Source: Diphasiastrum complanatum (Eukaryota; Streptophyta; Lycopodiopsida; Lycopodiales; Lycopodiaceae). Taken from it: a stretch of DNA of 64,000 nucleotides. Below are positions 25,801 through 32,859 of the stretch, piece after piece. Each line of letters begins with the position of its first letter. Position 1 is the first letter of the stretch. The notes beneath the pieces were generated by a model. The model worked only from the letters and a program-made list of their open reading frames with translations. It was not told where the DNA came from and searched no databases. The stretch lies in NCBI GenBank assembly GCA_029204225.1, contig CM055097.1, positions 31,512,802 to 31,576,801 on the forward strand, written 5' to 3'. A program made the translations under genes and the position numbers.

Positions 25801-28800
25801 TACTCTTTTTGGGACTCTAAACCTGCTCTTGTGAGGATTGCCTTTTCCATTTCTTGAATTTCCTTTTTCCCCAAGGCTCAAACCCTCCTGCAATAGGCGT
25901 TTCAAGATCCTTGGCCTTTTATCCATCCTCATAGTATAGGGCCATCTGTAATGCCCGGTGGAGACTACTCCTTTCTCACAAAAGGCCGAAGGCTATCATG
26001 CGAGCCCTCCACGAAATGGAATACTTGTAAGAACAGAGGAACTTCCTCTGGTATCCGCATGAAGGCCTCCCTGTACTTGTCCACATACTCTTGCACGCAT
26101 TCCCTTGCTTAAGAACGGTCCAGGTTTGCATGGCTTGGTTCTTTTCATCCAAAGGCACCCAATTCTCAGTAAACATGTGCTTGAAGGATTCCCAGGTGTT
26201 AGGCACCAAATTGTCCTTCTCCACCTTCCTCCACCAACGTTGTGCCGTTACTTGCAAGTTGTAAGTGGCTACAACAATTCTCTGATCGTCGTCGTCAATG
26301 CTGCACATCTGAAAGGCCTTCTCCTACTTTTGAATCCAATTTTCAATTGCATCCGTATTGCATACTGCAACTGCACCAGTACACTTCGGCGGCTTGAGAT
26401 CCTTGATTGAAGGTAATTTCCTCATCTTTGATGGAAGTTTGGCTTCTTTGTCAACAGTCACAGGTTCAACGGCTACCATAGTCGTTCCTCTGACTCTCTC
26501 AGGTTCTTGTGGTGGTCTTGTCGACTTCAACTGCTCAAGAATTTGTTGAACCGTTTCCATAGTGTCAACCTTGGTTGCAACTTCCACAATCCTCAGTCGA
26601 ATTTGGAACTTGAAAGTTCAATGTTCCGGAAGAGTCCGATAGTTCAACTATATGAGCTTTGCCTTTTTCTTTGAGGTCAATAAATTGACCTTCGATGAAG
26701 ATGACGTCCTGGCTAGTGAATATCGTCGACTCGACATGATCATACAACTTATAAGCTTGATCGGAAGTAGTGTAGCTGATGAAAATCTATTTGATACTCT
26801 GGAAGTCGAGCTTCTTCCTGAGATGTGGAATTTGCGCATAAGCGATACATCCAAAAACTCATAAGTTTGATAAAGAAGGTTTGGAACCTGTCCAAACTTG
26901 GTATGGTGTTTTGGCTAAGAGACCTTTAGTAGGACATCTGTTCCAGAAGGACTTCGGAAGTGTTGCATGTGATAACATGCACTTTGCCGATTCAACTAAG
27001 GTTCTATTCTTTCTCTTAGCAAGACCATTCGACTGAGGCGAATAGGAGGTGATGTATTGTTGCTGAATGCCGTTGTTAAGGCATTACTCCTTGAATTCGG
27101 TGGAGATATATTCTCTCCCGTTGTCAGACCTCAGTGCTTTAATTCTATTACTAGTTTGATTTTCTGTATGTTCTTTGAAGTGTTGAAACTTGTTGAAAGC
27201 CTCCAATTTTTGCTCAATAAAATAAACAACAGTTCTTCTTGAATATTCGTCAATAAAGGTAATAAAATACTTTGCATCTAGCAACGACGGAGTTTGCATT
27301 GGACCACATATATCTGAATGAACAACGTCTAATAAAGCTTTTGTTGCATGCCTATGACTCGATTTAAAAAGAATCCTAGTCTGCTTTCCAAGAATGCAGC
27401 TATGACAGACAGGGAAGTCGACTTTGTCGGATGGATAGTCAAGATCAAGTGAAACTTCACTTAAAACCTAGCTTATCCCGTGCGCTTCAATCTGAAATCT
27501 TGATCCCTGCCGATTTTCCTGCATGTACAAACATCAGAGAGCATATGTGCCATTCTTTGTGGGATTAAATTGCTTCATGTATTGCCAATCTATGCTATAT
27601 TGATGCTAAAATCTGTGATTTAGTTCATAATATGGCATGGACTCTTGCTCTTACACCAGAAGGAGATGTGCAGTTGAAAACAGGAGCTTCATTATTCCAA
27701 TTTCTATTTATCCGATCAACTAGATGTAAAAGATTCATCTGAAAATCACAAATTAGGCTCCAAGAAATTACAGTGTCAGTTTCTAAAAATTCTTGATTTC
27801 TAGGCATCCTATGCTCTTCTTCCCGAAGTTGGCAATAGCTCCCTTTCAGCGAGCTATTTTTAGGAGTCCAGAGATATTGCTAGAATCTGAAAATGACTTA
27901 TCTAGTACAGTGGAGCCAAATATAGAAATTTGTGGCTCTCTCAAAATTTGCAGATTAGAACTGATCAATTCCAGTGCCTACTATAGAAGAAGATCCTGTA
28001 ATTAACAGCTCCCATTTCCTAACGAGAAACTGCTCTGGTACCAAGCTATGAAGCAAACATACATAGAATATAGACATGACCAGAAGAGACAGTAAATGCA
28101 TAGGTCAATCAATGTAGGAATGATGTATGCTTGATTGATCTCCATGAGTATGCTACTGTATCTAAGCTTAGGCTAAGCTATTCAAGCTCAGCAACTCAAG
28201 AAACTAGCCTCTCAACAATTAACCATAGATTATGATGGGCACACATCCGTTAGTACTTGGTCCACAACTTTATTTAACTAGGACTTCATGGTCATGCCCA
28301 ATTTCAGGGACCCAATGTGCAATTTCAATAATAGATGCCTTATTAAATGATGGGTTTAAAACACTCAAACTAAGGTCCATGTGACATGATAAAGATGGAC
28401 CCATTTTTCTGATGGAGCGTTATTTTTTGATTGCTTCTAGACAGTCTGCTTCTTTATATTGATTACAATCTTTCAAACTTGTGGATAGGTTTCCAGTTTG
28501 AGTTAAAAATGAACTTGTTTCATTTCCATCATTGAGGTTTGTTGTTTGTTGTTGCCAAACCCAATGCAGTAGCTTGAGAGTGCCTACTTATTATAAAGCT
28601 TACATTTAACAGTTCCTGCTGTTCAGCTGTGATGTTTTTCAGGTTTGCCACATCTTCTGAGATACGCCGACGAGCTGATTTTTTTGAGCCTTTCATTTAT
28701 GGGAATCTAACCGTTCAACAGGTAGAGGAGATGGGATTCCTTTGCATATTACAAATTTCCATCTTACTTACATAGGGATAATCATAGTCACATAGTGATA

Positions 28801-29134
28801 CTGTGTCAATTGGATACTCGACTCTAAATTTGCAATTGCCCCATCAATTCTTTCTGACAGTTGTCTGTGTGTATTTCTGTAGTTCTGCAACACGTCAGTG
28901 GAGCCTATGGGTGAAGAAAGTGATCATATACATATTACTGCACTGACAGATGCATTGGGTGTCCCGGTTCGTGTGGTGTATCTAGATAGAAGTGGAGGCG
29001 ATTCAGGCAAGGCTGCAGAAATCAACCATCATGATTTCGTTCCAGCAATTTCACAGAGCTCTGATAAAGCTGCTGTTCCACCTGTTACTCTGCTGTATAG
29101 ACCAGGTCATTATGACATTCTTTATGCCAAGTGA
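5358..29134 (+). CDS. Plant otubain-like ubiquitin thioesterase (OTUB1 type), seven exons placed
   Basis: Exons 5358-5567, 5817-5882, 6157-6240, 7347-7469, 8590-8639, 28643-28721 and 28883-29134 join in frame with GT-AG junctions, giving about 287 residues; plant OTUB1 proteins are near 300. Otubains are cysteine proteases that remove ubiquitin, with a preference for Lys48 chains. Residues 1-70 are acidic and variable. Exon 3 holds the active-site box ([16 protein letters not shown], Asp and nucleophile Cys). The last exon holds the histidine box ([12 protein letters not shown]). The highly conserved [20 protein letters not shown] block marks the plant form. Odd points: the stretch between ..LPGKSST and [16 protein letters not shown] lacks about 24 family residues, and the 20 kb intron is full of transposons. 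Whether the gene works depends on the missing exon. Confidence 0.85.
5817..5882 (+). CDS. Otubain exon 2
   Basis: Twenty-two codons, [12 protein letters not shown]..., between acceptor GATGCAG| and donor GAG|GTGGCA. This is the conserved helix before the catalytic loop. An acceptor 15 bp upstream would add MWLMQ, but the chosen one matches the family spacing. Confidence 0.85.
6157..6240 (+). CDS. Otubain exon 3 with catalytic DGNC box
   Basis: Twenty-eight codons from [11 protein letters not shown] to FMFSYL, acceptor CCCAG|, donor CTG|GTACGT. It carries the Asp and Cys of the protease active site in RRDGNCFFR. The family normally has Gly before this Asp; here it is Arg. Confidence 0.85.
6592..6649. 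repeat. 29 bp tandem repeat, two units, in intron 3
   Basis: The unit TGCAAAAYGACATATCAAGT.. is repeated head to tail with one difference. It lies in the intron between otubain exons 3 and 4. Confidence 0.8.
7347..7469 (+). CDS. Otubain exon 4
   Basis: Forty-one codons from [14 protein letters not shown] to [11 protein letters not shown], acceptor AACAG|, donor GCG|GTATGA. It matches the family block that ends in FTFEDFF. Confidence 0.85.
8218..8365. repeat. Small GATTCG-rich inverted-repeat element (hAT MITE-like)
   Basis: It contains CAGCGAATC repeated, then GGATCGCTGTCCGAATCGCGGACAGC, a strong local inverted repeat, and ends in GCTGCTGCAGCTC. A related end (GAGTTGCAGCAGCGATTC) occurs at 21186. 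It is probably a short non-autonomous element in otubain intron 4. I could not fix both ends. Confidence 0.35.
8590..8639 (+). CDS. Otubain exon 5
   Basis: Fifty bases encoding [16 protein letters not shown] plus two bases (AG) of a split codon; acceptor ACTCAG|, donor AG|GTGCAG. It matches the family block FLEQLDxIL. The phase fits the first base of the exon at 28643. Confidence 0.75.
8992..10802 (+). mobile_element. Decayed hAT transposon in the otubain intron
   Basis: It begins with CATAGTTGCACAGAAACACG, the same terminal sequence as the complete MITE at 11431-11730. It contains a BED zinc finger and a DUF659-like start of a plant hAT transposase. The 3' part (hATC dimerisation domain and right terminal repeat) was not found; sequence after 10802 is microsatellite and a short tandem repeat. 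This is the likely autonomous relative of the MITE family here. Confidence 0.6.
9948..10802 (+). pseudogene. hAT transposase fragment: BED zinc finger and DUF659 start
   Basis: The ATG at 9948 opens [18 protein letters not shown], then breaks. Around 10035-10163 one frame reads [20 protein letters not shown] and on to a DxEEV segment, with the paired Cys (CLHC) and following His and Cys of a plant BED finger. At 10599-10802 another frame reads [17 protein letters not shown] and ends in [12 protein letters not shown], matching the start of the plant hAT DUF659 region, and stops at a GTAAGT donor. Stops and shifts in between show it is dead. hAT transposases cut and paste DNA using an RNase H-like core, which is absent here. 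Confidence 0.65.
10836..10976. repeat. (TC)n/(TA)n run and 22 bp tandem repeat x4
   Basis: TC and TA dinucleotide runs (10836-10885) are followed by four 22 bp units of AATCATGGCTGAAACCATATTG with point differences (10889-10976). Each unit contains the palindrome-like ATGGCTGAAACCAT. Confidence 0.85.
11431..11730. mobile_element. Complete hAT-type MITE, 300 bp, with 8 bp target duplication
   Basis: The left end is CATAGTTGCACTGCGTTTCTG and the right end is its reverse complement with one base difference (CAGAAACGCGTTTCTG then TGCAACTATG). Both sides are flanked by GTTCAAAT (11423-11430 and 11731-11738), an 8 bp direct repeat as expected for hAT insertion. There is no coding potential. The inner sequence (GGCAATATGG.TAT, TGGTCCAGTT) is shared with the copy at 18943. 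Confidence 0.85.
11978..12384 (-). repeat. Putative copia LTR (minus orientation)
   Basis: The segment starts TGTTGGAA and ends AAATAAACA on the plus strand. On the minus strand it is preceded by a polypurine tract (AAGGGGGAAATT, about 12385-12397) that follows the copia RNase H relic. It carries a TATA-like ATTATATAAGGA on the minus strand near 12110. No matching LTR was found at the gag end, so the call rests on position and composition. Confidence 0.5.
12450..15880 (-). pseudogene. Ty1/copia retrotransposon A, gag-pol, decayed
   Basis: Read on the minus strand in order: gag near 15880-15070, a CCHC zinc knuckle ([14 protein letters not shown], 15020-15065), a protease-like FIDTSASK box near 14880, the GAG-pre-integrase block ([13 protein letters not shown]), integrase core ([25 protein letters not shown], 14392-13970), reverse transcriptase ([20 protein letters not shown], about 13270) and RNase H ([19 protein letters not shown] then DNQSC.KL.KNP, about 12740-12540). 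It is broken by many stops and frame changes, so it is inactive. A 51 bp tandem duplication lies at about 13555-13660 in the integrase-RT linker. It sits inside the otubain intron, antisense to the gene. Confidence 0.85.
15929..16560 (-). other. Promoter-leader-like region with short ORF (LTR candidate)
   Basis: On the minus strand a TATA box (CCTATAAAAGGG, near 16370) is followed about 135 bp later by an ATG opening a 101-codon frame (16234-15929, [14 protein letters not shown]..). A short duplicated block, CAAACAACTGTTCTGATC..GTCTTGAC, lies at 16445-16560. A tRNA-primer-like word (TTGATAACAAGGTGCC, near 15915) follows. This fits a diverged 5' LTR and leader of copia A, but it does not match the LTR at 11978. 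Confidence 0.3.
16641..18670 (+). pseudogene. Ty1/copia retrotransposon B, decayed
   Basis: Gag is the longest piece (16641-17153: [29 protein letters not shown]), followed by a zinc-knuckle relic whose first Cys is Tyr ([14 protein letters not shown], about 17252). A pre-integrase block ([17 protein letters not shown], 17570) is next. After an unrelated insertion come integrase ([20 protein letters not shown], 18040-18110, and an [17 protein letters not shown] box near 18130) and the first RT residues (NVVDCKWIF, 18548). It is the same family as the copy at 22655-24545 on the other strand and the RT at 41167. Many stops; no LTRs identified. Confidence 0.8.
17757..18005. repeat. Palindrome-rich insertion inside copia B
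   Basis: It replaces the pre-integrase/integrase junction of copia B. It holds a short tandem repeat (ACTGAAATGGGYTGTATAAGG twice) and then nested inverted repeats: GTTCGAAT/ATTCGAAC (17899-17920), GGCCAA/TTGGCC (about 17951-17963) and the perfect 16 bp palindrome GCCGATTCGAATCGGC (17974-17989). No coding signal. Confidence 0.6.
18943..19515. mobile_element. hAT-type MITE, 573 bp, related to the 11431 copy
   Basis: The ends are CATAGATGCCCA and TGGGCATCTATG (perfect inverse), flanked by GTTCTAAT and GTTCGAAT, an 8 bp target duplication with one mismatch. Inner GAAACGCGTTTC words, GGCAATATGGGTAT and GGATGGTCCAGTT match the 11431 element. Extra length comes partly from a G/C-homopolymer block (19193-19270, ..GCCCCCCAGACCCCCC..). 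Confidence 0.8.
19524..22330. other. Intron sequence, mostly unrecognised; acidic-repeat relic near 20790-21000
   Basis: No intact gene is seen. On the minus strand 21000-20790 one frame is rich in Glu runs ([10 protein letters not shown]..., then [15 protein letters not shown]). Such acidic tails occur at the C-terminus of plant hAT transposases, so this may be transposon debris. A fragment at 21186-21300 (GAGTTGCAGCAGCGATTC.., GGCAATATGGGTATCAG) matches the hAT MITE family. The rest is AT-rich and unassigned. Confidence 0.3.
22332..22650 (-). other. GC-rich block of unknown origin
   Basis: Markedly GC-rich compared with its surroundings. On the minus strand one frame reads [19 protein letters not shown].. 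followed by [13 protein letters not shown] and an Ala/Arg-rich helix in a shifted frame. It looks like a piece of a transposon protein, but I recognise no family. It abuts the copia C integrase end at about 22650. Confidence 0.3.
22655..24545 (-). pseudogene. Ty1/copia retrotransposon C, gag to integrase, decayed
   Basis: On the minus strand: gag (24525-24238, [20 protein letters not shown]), zinc knuckle with all ligands ([14 protein letters not shown], 23908-23867), the protease start ([15 protein letters not shown], about 23730), pre-integrase ([16 protein letters not shown], about 23540), integrase ([42 protein letters not shown], 23151-22816) and the [17 protein letters not shown] block at about 22690. 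It then stops abruptly. Same family as copia B and the 41167 RT. Confidence 0.85.
24560..26600 (-). pseudogene. Ty3/gypsy retrotransposon fragment, gag to RT, decayed
   Basis: On the minus strand: gag (26587-26324 and 26308-25976, with [17 protein letters not shown] and [14 protein letters not shown]), protease ([20 protein letters not shown], about 25540-25480, with DIG in place of D[ST]G), the linker [16 protein letters not shown] (about 25000), and RT pieces in shifting frames ([20 protein letters not shown], then [14 protein letters not shown], about 24950-24790). RNase H and integrase are missing. Both edges touch copia fragments on the same strand. Confidence 0.8.
26610..27600 (-). pseudogene. 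Ty1/copia retrotransposon D, integrase and RT-leader fragment
   Basis: On the minus strand: integrase ([36 protein letters not shown], 27299-27084; then [11 protein letters not shown] near 27040) followed by the copia [16 protein letters not shown] block (about 26850) and [19 protein letters not shown] (about 26745-26690). It ends where the gypsy fragment starts. Related to copia B and C but a separate copy. Confidence 0.8.
28031..28330 (-). repeat. Primer-binding site and probable 5' LTR of a minus-strand copia element
   Basis: On the minus strand TTGGTACCAGAGCA (28044-28031) resembles the initiator-Met tRNA primer site of copia elements (TGGTATCAGAGC). The LTR would lie to its right, ending ..GCTTCA just before it. 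The element body next to it (27600-28020) is not recognisable; copia D may be its remainder. Confidence 0.45.
28643..28721 (+). CDS. Otubain exon 6
   Basis: One base completing Arg, then 26 codons: [20 protein letters not shown] plus NLTVQQ, donor CAG|GTAGAG. The family has the same FFEPFI block. The bases just before it (GTGATGTTTTTCAG) form a usable acceptor and also spell V-M-F-F-R in the same frame, the residues expected at the end of the missing exon. The exact left edge is therefore uncertain. Confidence 0.75.
28883..29134 (+). CDS. Otubain last exon with catalytic histidine
   Basis: From acceptor TTCTGTAG| through [18 protein letters not shown] to ..[11 protein letters not shown] and TGA. 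It holds the ubiquitin-binding and His regions of the otubain fold (NHHDFVP and RPGHYDILY). It is the best conserved part of the gene. Confidence 0.9.
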   Translation, partial: FCNTSVEPMGEESDHIHITALTDALGVPVRVVYLDRSGGDSGKAAEINHHDFVPAISQSSDKAAVPPVTLLYRPGHYDILYAK

Positions 29135-31950
29135 GAACAATTGAGCTTGGCTCTCTGCGATTGCTCTTTGAATGGTCTACACATGAACCGTATTTGTTTT
29201 CCTCAAAGCTTTTCAAAATGTACATACCCCATCTTAAGAGATACATTAGCTTTTTCAAAAGCATAGATAAGAACATTCTAGAAGGACAATGCAAGATCCA
29301 AGCATTCCTCGGTTAAGTGTTACTAGTTGACAATTGCTGCTTCCTGGATAAAGAGTTTATTACTGGACACAATTTCTCAACTGGAAATTTCTTACATGTC
29401 CAAAACGTCTTTTTCCTTAAAGTTTGAATGGTGATATCTTCTGGAATTGTGTTGGGATAATTACCTAAGCTTGACATCAGTGAAGATGGAGCATAAACAC
29501 CTGGATCTGAAAAATCAAGTTGCTTCTGAAATCTTACAAATCCTTAGTAGGAGATTTGCTTCATTCTCGTGCATCTTTTCAATAGCCAACTTTAAACACT
29601 CTTTTCCAAAAACAAAACCATCATCTCCCCAGGTGGAAGATCATCAGTTTCATAGTCAATAAAGTCAGAGACTCATCAAGATTCCTAGCTAGAATGCAAA
29701 GAGTCTCAGCCTTTATGAACCTGAAGAGATCTGATACATCAAAATAAAATTCATTATTTATATTATAGGTAGGAAGAGTAACTAGTCTTAGAATCAAAAT
29801 CAAGAAATTTAGCAGATGGAGCACCAAGAAATAAAGTTTTGTTTCATGCATACATTTGAGACCATGTCTACCATGTAATGAGTGTGTACCTAACACTAGA
29901 GACGCTGTGCTGCTGCAATGCTGCCAAGTATATGTATTGTTTAAGCATTCAAAAGAAATCCTTTGATTTTTGGCATGCCTTCTGTGGTTTTAGGGATAGT
30001 TACTTTTTAGTTTGGCAATTTTGCAATGAATTGATGAGCAAATAACCACTCATTGAGTTACAGAGGCCCCATTCATCCTAGTGGTCTATAGGGTATTTAT
30101 AATATTCTTGGTTGCTTGGTGGGTTACTAGGGCACTTCCAGTAATGCTCCTTGTGTAAAAAATCTCTATGGTCTTAAAGACCACTTCAAACTAGTCGTCA
30201 ATCTAGGGCCCAGATTTGAACTGCCCCTTAATTGTCCTGTGGGGAAATTGGTCCTACTGTTATTTTCAGATTGAGGGAGGCCAACTCAGAGGCCTCTTCT
30301 TTTTGAGTGACAATAAAGTTACAAGCATTCTTAATTAATTGGGCTTTGTGTGCTGCCACACATATGTAGGGGACTTAAAAAGCTTGAGAAAAGGTGCTTG
30401 GCAAGTTCTAGTTACCTCCAAACCTTGACATCTACAATGCGACACAGAGCATATGAGTAGATTATTTGCCAGTCTTTAAAGTTGGATTATTTGTGCTATA
30501 ATGCTTTTGATTGTACAGGTCATCACATTTTTTCGATCTTGACCTAAACATTGCAAATGAGGAGAAAAGTTTATATTTTCCCCTAGCAAGCAAATGAGTT
30601 CTAACGTGAGCCTTGAATTTGCAAAAAAATTTAATTTTGAGTCTTTGCTTTCCATATTGTCAAGTCATGGATGCACCCTTTTGCTTTCATAACTCCCTTC
30701 CATCATTGAATTTCATCAAGCATGGATCCAGATTTTATCCTGTGAGATAGTGGGTGGCACGCACGTACCTCTTGGGAGTTGTCAATATGATATTTTCTAA
30801 TTACTATTGTGTGGTTTCAAGAGCTGTAATTCACCATTTGCATTGATCATCAACACCTTCTTTCTACCATTGAATTAATCAGGTCACGTATTTGTAAAAC
30901 GTCGTCTCCCTTTAGTTGATTAACTATTGACACATTCTTTGGCAGCGCTCACTTACTGTTATCTTGTTTATGGATTTTTTTTTGAGCTAGAATTTGCTGA
31001 ATGAATCTTCCTGTTTGTGCATTGATTATGTGTTACAGTATTAACTTTATGAACAAATGCATATTAGAGAAAAGGTCTTTGAAAACATAGTTGTAGACAA
31101 GATAGTCTAAAACTTAATAATATCTTAAGTATGCAAAGTATCAAAAGATATCATGAAGTATGTGAGCATTATTTCGAGCAATTCAACTATTTGGAAGGTA
31201 CGGCTTAAACACTTTCAACTATGATTCAAATTATGCCCAAAAAAAAATGAATGTCTACTAATAGCTGCATATTGCCCATAAAGATGAGGTCATCAAAAGT
31301 ACCAAGCTTTTGTTGGCTTTTTTTTATCAAGATGTAAATAAATGAGAGAGTTTGTAAGGTAGTCAAAGTTTTTATTCCGAACTAGGCCGGAAATGTAATT
31401 AATAACCTTGTGAGGGCCCAGGTGCTCTATTGGACCTATGGAACTTTGCATGAGTGAAGTTGTCCTAAGCTCTTAAATAAAGGCCTGAACTTACATTGAT
31501 GGCTTCTACTCCAACACCCACAATAGAATTTTGGAAGACCATAAACAATGAGGACCAAGTGAATTCCTGATTTTTTATAGCTTTGTGAATGCAATAAAAA
31601 AGTCGGCCATTGCTAGAACGGTGCATTTTTTTTACTTTGCATCAAGAGAAGCACTATTAGCTGAAGTAAAATAGAAAGTTTCATACATACAATGCACCTA
31701 GTGCCACAATATGTACATTTTATACTTTTTTAGTTTTTTCATTGTATTCACAGCTTCACTTCGACCATCATCTCAAAAATGACATGTTGAACCTACTTGC
31801 AATTTTTGTATGTATTGCCTTGTAGCACCAAATAGTCCATTTAAATGTCGTGAAATCATTTTTTGGTTTTTCATGAAGAAAAAGGAAGTGCCTCACAGAA
31901 TGTAATTTCTGCACCTTTTTTTTTTCCCCAAAATTGTTTATAGCACCTTT
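29135..31950. other. Otubain 3' flank and intergenic sequence
   Basis: The first few hundred bases are probably 3' UTR, though no clear AATAAA signal is seen near the stop. The remainder shows no conserved ORF, LTR or RNA gene that I can recognise. Confidence 0.4.
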
Positions 31951-31956
31951 TGGGAT

Positions 31957-32170
31957 GCGGAAGGTGCATGCAAAAATTTTGTACATGACCTTCCGTGCGG
32001 AAGGTGCATGTAAAACAAAATTACGGCAAAAAAAATAGAAGAAAAAAAAAAGTAAAAAATCTTTTCATGCCGCAGAAGGTCACCTCTTCGGCCATTCCGT
32101 TGTGCGACGGGCCTTCCACCTCGATCTACCGCCCTCGGCCGAAGGCCTTTCCTCCGCGGAATGGCCTTCC
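31957..32170. repeat. GC-rich nested inverted repeats
   Basis: GCGGAAGGTGCATG occurs twice (31957 and 31998); the second copy forms a hairpin with its left side (ACATGACCTTCCG / CGGAAGGTGCATGT, 31983-32011). Further on GGCCATTCCG (32090-32099) pairs with CGGAATGGCC (32157-32166), enclosing GGCCTT/AAGGCC. A poly-A-rich spacer separates the two hairpin groups. There is no reading frame of note. Confidence 0.7.
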
Positions 32171-32258
32171 TCCCCAAAAAATCTTGCAAAATCAAAGATA
32201 CGTACAAAAAGAAAAGAGAAGCTTGCTATTGTAGACTTATTAAGCTAAGAGGTAGCAA

Positions 32259-32850
32259 CAATCTGTCCCAGCGATGGACAGATTGAGCAGTTTTCATTAA
32301 ATGGATATTTTTGTAGCGCGCCTCACTGGCAGCGATGGTGGCATATCACTTCTTTACATCCCTTTGTAGAAATGTTTTAATGACAACGATGAATCACTAT
32401 CTGCATTCTCATCTGAAAGCTTTACTTTACATCTTTTATGGGCATCGATGGAAAGGCATTATCATTTGCCTTCTTGAGGCTTCTAAATAAGCATGAATGA
32501 TTGTAGATGTCTAGCGATGGACAGATTGCATACTCTTCCATTTGTAAATGACGGATCACAAGGTTGAGGTGTATCTTGTCCAGCGATGGACAACATACTC
32601 CTTTTACCTACTCTCTATTTGTTGACACTACTCCTACTGTCCATTGCTGGACAGTAGGAGCATTTACTTTTTGATTGTATATGATTTAACTTGCTCGCTG
32701 TCCAGTGATGAACAACAAGCTAAAAAACTCCTTATTCTCTGATGCTTCATATGTACATACCTTCTATTATCCAACGATGGATAGAAGGATGCTTTTTGGC
32801 TCAACTCTAAAGTAAATGCATACATCCTCTGGTCTAGCAATGATTGCATA
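32259..32850. repeat. Array of about ten spaced hairpins with a conserved tip
   Basis: The core TGTCCA-GCGA-TGGACA recurs about every 50-70 bp. Clear hairpins: 32259-32285 (10 bp stem), 32508-32523, 32571-32598 (7+4 bp), 32631-32660 (perfect 13 bp stem, loop TTGC), 32693-32720 (9 of 12 pairs, the three mismatches all C-A) and 32760-32788 (4+7 bp with a TTA bulge). Degenerate cores lie near 32327, 32381, 32440 and 32831. Loops are mostly GNRA-like (GCGA, GTGA) or its complement. The outer stems differ in sequence but remain paired. Spacers do not resemble each other. Function unknown. Confidence 0.75.
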
Positions 32851-32859
32851 CTCTCTAAT

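Noticed and set aside
5358..29134. OTU domain belonging to the Helentron
   Set aside because: Some animal Helentrons carry OTU proteases, but this gene lies 18 kb away, has spliceosomal introns and matches plant OTUB1 along its length.
32259..32850. CRISPR array
   Set aside because: Spacing and short palindromic cores recall CRISPR, but the repeats are not identical, lower stems vary, there are no cas genes, and the window is plant nuclear DNA.
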